From positions 2,021,501 to 2,085,500 of the forward strand of contig NZ_CP029479.1 of the NCBI RefSeq assembly GCF_003150835.1: a stretch of 64,000 nucleotides of DNA, given 5' to 3'. Of this stretch, positions 53,575 through 61,900 are shown piece after piece; within the stretch, counting starts at the first letter, position 1, and every line of letters starts with the position of its first letter. Source of the stretch: Phenylobacterium parvum. GTDB taxonomy: Bacteria; Pseudomonadota; Alphaproteobacteria; Caulobacterales; Caulobacteraceae. The notes below the pieces were generated by a model. The model had not been told where the DNA came from and ran no database searches. It was given only the letters and a program-made list of their open reading frames with translations. Position numbers and translations under genes: made by a program.

Positions 53575-56139
53575 TTAATGCGGGCGGAGGCGTCGCCGGA
53601 GCCACAGGACCTTGAGGCCTTCCAGACCAAGGAAGACGAACAGGGCCGCGAGGAGGACCAGGGCGGCCTCATGCGGGCCAAGGGGGGCGAAGCGGAACAG
53701 GCCGGCGAGGGCCGGCAGGACCTGCGAGGCCAGCAGCCCCAACGTGACCAGTCCCAGCACGACAGCGAGGGCCGGGTTGGGCCTGCGGACCGCCGAGGCC
53801 AGGGAGGCGCTGAAGCGGCGGTTGACGAGGATCAGGGCGACAATGCCCAGGACCAAGGCCAGGAAGGTGGCGGAGCGCAGGGTGTCGGCGTCCAGCCCCG
53901 TCCTCCAGAGCCCCAGGGACAGGCCCGCTGCGACGAGCAGGATAAGGGCGCCCTGCAACAGCGCCCCGCCGACCAGGCCCCGGGAGACCAGGGGCTCATC
54001 CGAGGGGCGCGGCGGGCGCTGTAGGAGGTCGCCCTCCTCGACCTCCGCCTCGAAGACGAGGGCGCAGACCGGGTCGATGATCATCTCCAGGACGGCGATG
54101 TGGAAGGGTCCCAGCAGGAGGGGCATGCCCGTGAGCAGGGGCAGGAGGGCCAGGCCGGCAATGGGGATGTGGGCGGCGACAATGAAGGCCATGGCCTTAC
54201 GCAGGTTGTCGTAGATGCGCCGGCCCATGCCGATGGCCCGGACGATGGAGCCGAAGTCGTCGTCGAGCAGGACGAGGGACGAAGCCTCCCGGGCGACGTC
54301 GGCGCCGCGTCCGCCCATGGCGATGCCGATGTGGGCGGCCTTGAGCGAAGGGGCGTCATTGACCCCGTCGCCGGTCATGGCGACGACCTCGTCGGCGGCC
54401 TTCAGGGCCTCGACCAGCCTCAGCTTCTGCTCGGGCAGGATGCGGGCGCAAACGCCGACGGTCCGGAGCCTCTGCGCGAGGCCGGCGTCGTCCAGGGCCG
54501 CAAGCTCGGCGCCCGTCAGCACGTCATCGGCGTCTATGCCCGCCTGCCGGGCGATGGCCCGCGCCGTCTGGGGATAGTCGCCGGTGATCATGATCACGCG
54601 GATGCCGGCGGCCCGGCACTGGCGCACAGCTTCAGGAACTGAGGCCCGCAGGGGATCGGCCAGGCCGACGAGGCCCCGGAAGACCAAGGGAAAGTCGCGC
54701 TGGGAGGCCGGTGGCGGGCCTTCAGGCCAGCGGGCGTCGGCGACGCCCAGCACGCGTAGCCCCTGCCCGGCCAGCGCGTCCACCGCCGCCTCCATTCGGG
54801 TGCGGTCCGCGCCCGCCAGGCCGCAGAGGTCGGCGATGGCCTCCGGCGCGCCCTTGGCGGCGACGAGACAACCGCCGGCGGCCGGGTCGCCCTCCCAGAC
54901 CTGGGTCATGGCCAGCAGGGCGCGGTCCAAGGGATAGTGCGCGACCAGGGCCCCAACGGCGCTCCGGGCGGCCGGGTCGCCGCCAAGGTCGTGGAAGGCG
55001 ACTTCCATCGGGTCCACCGGCTCGGGCGCGCTGGCGAGGATGCCAAGCCTGACGAGATCAAGGAAGTCCGGGCCCAGGGGGAAGCCGCCGCCCCGCCCCC
55101 GCCGGGCGGTGCGCCCGTCGGCCAGGTGCAGGGCCTCGATCCGCATGCGGTTCTCGGTAAGGGTGCCGGTCTTGTCCGTGCACAGGACGGTGGCGGACCC
55201 GAGGGTCTCAATGGCGGCGGCGCGCCGGGTCAGCACCCGTCCCCGGGACATCCGCATGGCCCCCATGGCCAGGAAGATGGTCAGGACCAGGGGAAACTCC
55301 TCGGGTAGCATGGCCATACCCAGGGCGATGCCCGCCAGGGCCGCCTCCAGCCAGCCGCCCCGCAGGAGCCCGTAGAGGAGGGTCGCCAGGAGGCTGGCGG
55401 CGAGGCCGGCGGCGGCGAATCCCAGGACAAGCCGCCGGGTCTGGCGCTGGAGCCTTGGCGCCTCGGTCTCCAGGCTCGCCAGGACGCCGCCGATCCGGCC
55501 GATCTCGCTGGACGCGCCGGTGGCCGTGACGACGCAGAGCCCGGACCCGGCGACCACCAGGGCGCCCGCAAAGATGAAGGGCAGGTCCTCACCCCCCGGA
55601 CGCGCCGTCGCCCCGGGCCCACCCGGGCCACAGGCAGCCTTGCGGACAGGGACGGACTCGCCCGTGAGCAGGGACTCGTCCACCTGGAGCCCCCGCCCCT
55701 CATACAGCCAGCCGTCGGCCGGCGCCCGGTCGCCCTCGTTCAACGCGACAAGATCGCCGCGGACCACCTCCCGCCCCGCGATGCGCTTGCGCACGCCCCC
55801 GCGGATGACCAGGGCCCGGGGGCTGGTCAGGTCGCGCAGGGCCTCAAGGGCCCGCTCGGTCCGCGCCTCCTGCACCACGGTGATGAGGCCGGACAGCACG
55901 GCGAAGGCCGCCAGGACCAGGGCCTCCTTGCGGTCGCCCAGGGCCATATAGATGCCGCCGGCGACAAGCAGCAGGGCCAGCATGGGCTCGCGCAGGACAT
56001 CCGCCAGGATGCGGAACAGGGTGCGCCGCCCCTGCCGGGGCAGGACATTGAAGCCTTCGGCCTGCAGGCGGCGGGCCGCCTCGGCGTCGGTCAGGCCCGT
56101 AGGGGGCGGCGCTTCCAGACCGGGTGGCGACAGGCTCAC
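53575..56139 (-). CDS. P-type cation-transporting ATPase (calcium-type group)
   Basis: An 854-residue P2-like ATPase: L-T-G-E-S at about 158-162, ion-site P-E-E-F-P at 279-283 in M4, phosphorylated Asp 322 in D-K-T-G-T-L-T-E-N, and the hinge T-G-D-G-V-N-D-A-P-S-L. About ten membrane segments. The P-E-E-F-P M4 motif resembles bacterial Ca2+/Mn2+-type pumps rather than copper pumps (no C-P-C). The ion cannot be fixed. It is the sole pump in the window. Confidence 0.92.
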   Translation of the reverse strand: MSLSPPGLEAPPPTGLTDAEAARRLQAEGFNVLPRQGRRTLFRILADVLREPMLALLLVAGGIYMALGDRKEALVLAAFAVLSGLITVVQEARTERALEALRDLTSPRALVIRGGVRKRIAGREVVRGDLVALNEGDRAPADGWLYEGRGLQVDESLLTGESVPVRKAACGPGGPGATARPGGEDLPFIFAGALVVAGSGLCVVTATGASSEIGRIGGVLASLETEAPRLQRQTRRLVLGFAAAGLAASLLATLLYGLLRGGWLEAALAGIALGMAMLPEEFPLVLTIFLAMGAMRMSRGRVLTRRAAAIETLGSATVLCTDKTGTLTENRMRIEALHLADGRTARRGRGGGFPLGPDFLDLVRLGILASAPEPVDPMEVAFHDLGGDPAARSAVGALVAHYPLDRALLAMTQVWEGDPAAGGCLVAAKGAPEAIADLCGLAGADRTRMEAAVDALAGQGLRVLGVADARWPEGPPPASQRDFPLVFRGLVGLADPLRASVPEAVRQCRAAGIRVIMITGDYPQTARAIARQAGIDADDVLTGAELAALDDAGLAQRLRTVGVCARILPEQKLRLVEALKAADEVVAMTGDGVNDAPSLKAAHIGIAMGGRGADVAREASSLVLLDDDFGSIVRAIGMGRRIYDNLRKAMAFIVAAHIPIAGLALLPLLTGMPLLLGPFHIAVLEMIIDPVCALVFEAEVEEGDLLQRPPRPSDEPLVSRGLVGGALLQGALILLVAAGLSLGLWRTGLDADTLRSATFLALVLGIVALILVNRRFSASLASAVRRPNPALAVVLGLVTLGLLASQVLPALAGLFRFAPLGPHEAALVLLAALFVFLGLEGLKVLWLRRRLRPH

Positions 56140-56209
56140 GATGATGGGCTTCCCTGCGGGATGAGGGGTGAGCCTAGACCCGCTGGGGGCCGGGGTCTTT
56201 GACTTATCC

Positions 56210-57175
56210 CTAACCCTCGCCCGTCAGGAACCGGCGCGGGTTGTCCACGAACAGCATCCGGATGTCGTCGTCCGTGGCGCCCATCTCCTGGAGGTCCGGG
56301 ATCACATGCCGGTGCATGTAGAGGTACTGGTCCGGATTGGACTTCAGGAAGGCGTGCTCGTCCGGCATGGAGCCGTCGGGCAGTTCGTTGTGGACATGCA
56401 GGCAGATGCAGTCGTGGGAGGGGCAGAGCCGGTGTCCCCAGCCGGCGTCCATCAGCCGCTTCAGGGTCACCGTGCGCATGTGCGGGCTCACATGCCGGCC
56501 CGGATAGCGGTCGAGGCCCAGATAGCAGCCCTGGTCGAGGATCCAGGTCAGGTATTCGGTGTCGGTGGTGTCATTGGAGTGGTCGATCTTCACCCGGGTG
56601 AGGTCGACGCCCTCCTCCTTGAAAATGGCGATCTGGCGCCTGGCGACCTGGCCGGTCGGGAAGGAGTGCACCATGATCGGCGCCCCGGTCTCCCGGTGGG
56701 CGCGGGCCACGGCCCTGGCCATGGTCTCCAGGGGCGGGGTCACGCCCTCGAAGTCGGCGGCGCACTTCAGCATGCCGGCCTTGACCCCCGTGCCGCGGAA
56801 GCCCTCCTCGATGTCGCGGATGAACTCCCGGGCCATCTGGTTGGGCCCGACGCCGGTGAGGAAACGCGGGACGTCCAGCCACCAGCCGGTGACGTTGATG
56901 ATGTTGACCCCCGAGCCCTTCGAGGCCGCGACCAGCAGCTCGGCGTTGCGGCCGAGGTCGAAGGTGGTGGCGTCCAGGATGGTGTCGATCCCCGCGGCCT
57001 TGGCCTCCGACAGGGCGGCGATGGCGCGGGCCTCCCGGTCCTGGCCCAGGAGGTCGGGATAGGCGTCGTAGAGGCCGCTGGCGGCGACCATGACGTGCTC
57101 GTGCATGAGGGTGAAGCCGAGCTGGTCGCCGGAGATCGGCCCGAGCACGGAGTTTACAAGGCCAGAGCTCGCCAT
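56210..57175 (-). CDS. Phosphotriesterase-family metal hydrolase
   Basis: A 321-residue amidohydrolase-fold protein of the phosphotriesterase family. It shows the first metal pair M-H-E-H-V, the late ligands P-I-M-V-H-S-F, K-I-D-H-S-N-D, and Asp in S-H-D-C-I. This subgroup often acts as lactonase (N-acyl homoserine or other lactones) rather than a true phosphotriesterase. It stands alone on the minus strand between the P-type ATPase and the TPS locus. Confidence 0.88.
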   Translation of the reverse strand: MASSGLVNSVLGPISGDQLGFTLMHEHVMVAASGLYDAYPDLLGQDREARAIAALSEAKAAGIDTILDATTFDLGRNAELLVAASKGSGVNIINVTGWWLDVPRFLTGVGPNQMAREFIRDIEEGFRGTGVKAGMLKCAADFEGVTPPLETMARAVARAHRETGAPIMVHSFPTGQVARRQIAIFKEEGVDLTRVKIDHSNDTTDTEYLTWILDQGCYLGLDRYPGRHVSPHMRTVTLKRLMDAGWGHRLCPSHDCICLHVHNELPDGSMPDEHAFLKSNPDQYLYMHRHVIPDLQEMGATDDDIRMLFVDNPRRFLTGEG

Positions 57176-57196
57176 GGTGTTCCCTCCCCCGCCGGC

Positions 57197-58915
57197 TCAG
57201 TATCGCCAGGTCAGCGACGCCGAGATCCAGTCCCGGTCGGCGAACGCCTGGTCGCTTTCGACATGTGACCATTCCAGCCGGCCGAACATCGAGGCTCGCC
57301 CAGTCGTCGCCGCCTCGAAGCGCAGGCCCGCGCCAAGCTGGCGCGTATCCGCGCGGCCAAGCTCGCCCGGCAGCGGGGACTGGAGCCAGGTCCGCCCGGC
57401 CGCCCCAAAGACGTAGGGCAGGATTGTGGTGCGACCCGCCGGGAGGGCCCGGCTCACGTCGAGCCGGGCGGCAAGCATGTCGTCGCCGAGTAGGGAGCCG
57501 GTCGGCGGGCCGGAAATGAGATCAGCCGAGGCGATTGCGCCCTGCTCAGAGCGCAGCAGGGGATTCCCGAAGCCGGTCTGGCCTCGCAGCAGAACCCTCG
57601 CGGATGAGGCGTCCCCGAGCGGCGCGAAGACGCCCAGCGACCCCTGGAGGCGCGTGAATTTCGCATCCGCCCCGAAGCGGGACAGGGGCCTCAGGGGCGT
57701 CGCCTCGTCGACGGACCGGGCGCCCAGGCCATCTAAGCCCTGCGACACCTCAAGTTCGTAGTCCACGCGGCCGCCACGATCGAGGGCCTCAAAGCCGTCG
57801 ATAGCGATCCTGGCGACCCGGGTCCGGTCCGCGAACAGGTCCACGGCGGGGCCCAGGATGCCGGTGGTCTGGCCTTCGCTGGCAGCCTCAAGGGTGAGCC
57901 GGATATCTTGTGAACGGTGGCGGGAGCGCAGGGTCGCGAGATTCACGAAAACGCCCACCCGGTTGAACTCATTCTGGAGGGCCAGCGGGGCGCTAGCGCC
58001 CCTCGGAGCCGACGCGCTGAAGGCGAGTTCACCCCCGACGCTCAGGCCACGGTTACCGAGCGGGACCTGGGCATGGAGCGAGGCGTAGCGACGAAGCGTG
58101 TCGTCGGACCAGGAGGGGTCGTCCGGCGAAATCGCGGCGGTGAGGAGGATCCGCTCACCCAGGCCCAGGAGACTGTTGAGCGCCAGGGAACCCGTCAGCT
58201 GCTCGCGCCCGACCTCTTCGCTCAGGCTGTTGTCGATCGTGACGGCCATCTGGAACGGTCGGTGTTCTCCAGCCACCACAAGAACCGTTCCGCCGGTGAG
58301 GGTGCCCGGGCTCAGCGCGGATTGCAGGGCCAGGCCGGAGGCGTCGCCGGCCAGCAGGAGGCGCCGCTCGAACTCGGAGGCGAGCAGGGGCTCGCGATCG
58401 ACCAGGGGCGTGAGCACAGCCTCCACCCTGGCCCGTACGGCGTCGGGCAGACCCTGGAGGTCAATCCGCTCGACAAACCCGGATACGACCAGGACCCGCA
58501 CGATCCCGGTGTCGCGTTCAAGATCCTGGGCGGGCACAACGACGCGCACAAGCGGGTAACCCGCCTCGAAATAGGCCGCCTGCAGGGCGGCGGCGTAACC
58601 ATAGACATCCGCGACGGAGACTTCGGCCCCGAGGGCCGGCTTCAACGCCTGCGTCCGGGCCTCCAGCTGCGCCAGGCCGCCGTCGACCTGCAGGTCGCGC
58701 AGGGCGAAGCGAATGGCGTCTGCACCCTCCGGCGCACCCTGTCCCCTTGCGGCGGGGAAGCGAAAGCCGCCGGGAGGAACCTGGTTCTCGAGCGCCTGTG
58801 CTGGCCGTGACTGGCTTGGCGATGGCGTCTGGGCAAGGGATGGCGCCGACGCCAACATGACCACGCTGGTGACCAGGGCGAAGGCCGTCGACCTTGCGGC
58901 CAGGGAAGGCGTCAT
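57197..58915 (-). CDS. TpsB two-partner-secretion outer-membrane transporter (ShlB/FhaC-like)
   Basis: A 572-residue Omp85-superfamily pore. Signal peptide to about residue 29 (S-L-A-Q), a POTRA region around 60-200 (A-D-V-Y-G-Y-A-A-A-L-Q-A-A-Y-F, G-Y-P-L-V-R-V-V-V-P), then a barrel domain ending in a C-terminal aromatic residue (S-A-S-L-T-W-R-Y). The ATG at 58915 gives a good signal peptide; the upstream frame does not. It lies 10 bp after the large TpsA-like gene, so they are one operon and this protein should secrete it. Confidence 0.9.
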   Translation of the reverse strand: MTPSLAARSTAFALVTSVVMLASAPSLAQTPSPSQSRPAQALENQVPPGGFRFPAARGQGAPEGADAIRFALRDLQVDGGLAQLEARTQALKPALGAEVSVADVYGYAAALQAAYFEAGYPLVRVVVPAQDLERDTGIVRVLVVSGFVERIDLQGLPDAVRARVEAVLTPLVDREPLLASEFERRLLLAGDASGLALQSALSPGTLTGGTVLVVAGEHRPFQMAVTIDNSLSEEVGREQLTGSLALNSLLGLGERILLTAAISPDDPSWSDDTLRRYASLHAQVPLGNRGLSVGGELAFSASAPRGASAPLALQNEFNRVGVFVNLATLRSRHRSQDIRLTLEAASEGQTTGILGPAVDLFADRTRVARIAIDGFEALDRGGRVDYELEVSQGLDGLGARSVDEATPLRPLSRFGADAKFTRLQGSLGVFAPLGDASSARVLLRGQTGFGNPLLRSEQGAIASADLISGPPTGSLLGDDMLAARLDVSRALPAGRTTILPYVFGAAGRTWLQSPLPGELGRADTRQLGAGLRFEAATTGRASMFGRLEWSHVESDQAFADRDWISASLTWRY

Positions 58916-58925
58916 CGGCAGGTTC

Positions 58926-61900
58926 CTATTCGGGGGGCAGACAGACGCCGGCGGCGGCCGCGACACAGGCTCCGGCCACAGCGCCCACCGCCGGACGCTC
59001 TGTTGCGTCTCCGACCCCCGCCGCACCGTCGATCACAGCCGAGCCCTGTAGGGCTGGGGCGCTCCCCGACGCACCGCCGCCAGGCCCCGGCGCCGGACCT
59101 GTCCCCGGGAGCTGGCTTGCGGGAATGAGGTCGGGACCCAGGCCAATGATGGTCAGGTCCGCGCCGATAAAGGCGATCTGGTAGTTCGGATTGCCGACCG
59201 AGCCGATGAGGATCGGATAGGCCCCCGGCGCTTCTCCAGCCATTCGGGCCAGGCGTCCCGAAAGGGTGTCGGCGAACTGCAGGGCCCCGGTCGTGACCCG
59301 GTAGGTCAGGGCCGGATCCGGCTGACCCACGAAGCGCCTTACGGCATCGGCCGTAATCGTGATCGGCCTCGGGGTGATGGTCAGGTTGGCCCCGACATAG
59401 GTGACCGCGTAGTTGGCGCCGGCCGCCAGGCTGCCCTGGGTGATGGCCACGGTTCCCACCCCGGTGGACGGGGTGGCGGTGGTGGCCAGGGCCCCGGTCA
59501 GGACGTCGCCGTTGACCAGCCCCGAGCCCCCGACCGTGTAGGTCAGGGCCGGGTTCGCCTCGCCGTAGACGCGGCTCAGGGCGTTGGCCGTGAGGAGCAG
59601 GGGCCTCGGGGTGATGGTCAGGTTGGCCCCGACATAGGTGACCGCGTAGTTGGCGTTAGCCGCAAGACTGCCCTGGGTGATGGCCACGGTTCCCACCCCG
59701 GTGGACGGGGTGGCGGTGGTGGCGAGCGCCCCGGTCAGGACGTCGCCGTTGACCAGCCCCGAGCCCCCGACCGTGTAGGTCAGGGCCGGGTTCGCCTCGC
59801 CGTAGACGCGGCTCAGGGCGTTGGCCGTGAGGAGCAGGGGCCTCGGGGTGATGGTCAGGTTGGCCCCGACATAGGTGACCGCGTAGTTGGCCCCGGCTGC
59901 CAGGCTGCCCTGGGTGATGGCCACGGTTCCCACCCCGGTGGACGGGGTGGCGGTGGTGGCCAGGGCCCCGGTCAGGACGTCGCCGTTGACCAGCCCCGAG
60001 CCTCCGACCGTGTAGGTCAGGGCCGGGTTCGCCTCGCCGTAGACGCGGCTCAGGGCGTTGGCCGTGAGGAGCAGGGGCCTCGGGGTGATGGTCAGGTTGG
60101 CCCCGACATAGGTGACCGCGTAGTTGGCGCCGGCCGCCAGGCTGCCCTGGGTGATGGCCACGGTTCCCACCCCGGTGGACGGGGTGGCGGTGGTGGCCAG
60201 GGCCCCGGTCAGGACGTCGCCGTTGACCAGCCCCGAGCCCCCGACCGTGTAGGTCAGGGCCGGGTTCGCCTCGCCGTAGACGCGGCTCAGGGCGTTGGCC
60301 GTGAGGAGCAGGGGCCTCGGGGTGATGGTCAGGTTGGCCCCGACATAGGTGACCGCGTAGTTGGCGTTAGCCGCAAGGCTGCCCTGGGTGATGGCCACGG
60401 TTCCGACACCGGTGGATGGGGTGGCGGTGGTGGCGAGGGCCCCGGTCACGGTGTCGCCGTTGACCAGGCCGGAGCCCCCGACCGTGTAGGTCAGGGCCGG
60501 GTTCGCCTCGCCGTAGACGCGGCTCAGGGCGTTGGCCGTGAGGAGCAGGGGCCTCGGGGTGATGGTCAGGTTGGCCCCGACATAGGTGACCGCGTAGTTG
60601 GCGTTAGCCGCAAGGCTGCCCTGGGTGATGGCCACGGTTCCGACACCGGTGGATGGAGTGGCGGTGGTGGCGAGGGCCCCGGTCACGGTGTCGCCGTTGA
60701 CCAGGCCGGAGCCCCCGACCGTGTAGGTCAGGGCCGGGTTCGCCTCGCCGTAGACGCGGCTCAGGGCGTCTGCGGTCAGGGTGATCGGCCGCGGGGTGAT
60801 GCCCAGCGTACCGTTGACCAGGGTGAACTGGTAACCCACTTCGGAAGCGAGCATGCCCAGGGCGACCGTGATCGGCGCCGACCCGACGCCGGTGGACGCG
60901 GTCGCTGTTGTGCTGAGGCTCGCTGCACCCGTCGTGCTGTTGGCCAGGGTGTCGCCGGTCAGGAAGCCGGTCACGCCATAGGTCAGGGTCGGGTTGGCGT
61001 TTCCATAGATGCGGCTCAACGAGTCGGCGGTCACTGTCAGGACCGGCGCGATGCGATAGGCGATCACATTGGCGCCGGCGGGCGCATAGGCCGCAAATGC
61101 AGCTGCGTCGGCGATGTTGTAGCGCCGGGTGAAGCCGGTCACCCCCTCCAGCGTGTTGTCCGGCGTGTCGGAGAAGACCCCGTAGACGCCGCCGCCGGTC
61201 AGGCTGAAGGCCCCTGCCCCGGCGTTGTTGGTGAAGGTCCCGGTCCGAGCCTGAAGGTCGATGGCCCGGCCCGGGCCCGAGGCGGCCAGGACCGTCCCGG
61301 GGTTCAGGACGAGGTTGCTGCCTGTGGTCGGACCGGCGTTGGAGACGGCGATCGTCCGGGCGGTGATGGAATTCAGGGTCACCGAACCGCTGGTCGGCGT
61401 GGTGAGGCCCGCACCCGGCGCGAGGGTGATGCTGACCGCGCCGGTTCCCGCGTTGAGGGTCGCGCCGGCGCCCATGGTGATGACCGCCGCCCCCGCCTGG
61501 CGGTTGGCGTTGACGGTCGCAAGGTCTGACCCACCGGAATTGGCGGTCAGGTTCACGGAGCCATTGGCCGTGGTCATCGGGGCGTTCAGCAGGATGGATC
61601 GTCCCGACGTCAGGGTCAGGGTCCCAGCCGTGGCGCCACCAACATTCAGGGCGCTGATGAGGGTGATGTCGTTGGAGGCTTCCAGCGTGATGTTGGTCCC
61701 GCTGGCCAGGGCGGCGGCAAGGCCTGCGACGGGGACATAGCTGGTCCCCGTGGAATTGGTGGCGAAGGCCAGGCTGCCGGCTGGCAAAAGCGTGGATGTG
61801 AACAGGTGCACGGCGCCTGTATTGGACCCAAACACTGGTGAGCCGAGCGCCAGTCGCTCGCCCGCGGCGTCGAAGGCCACCGCGCTGCCGAACCCTCCGA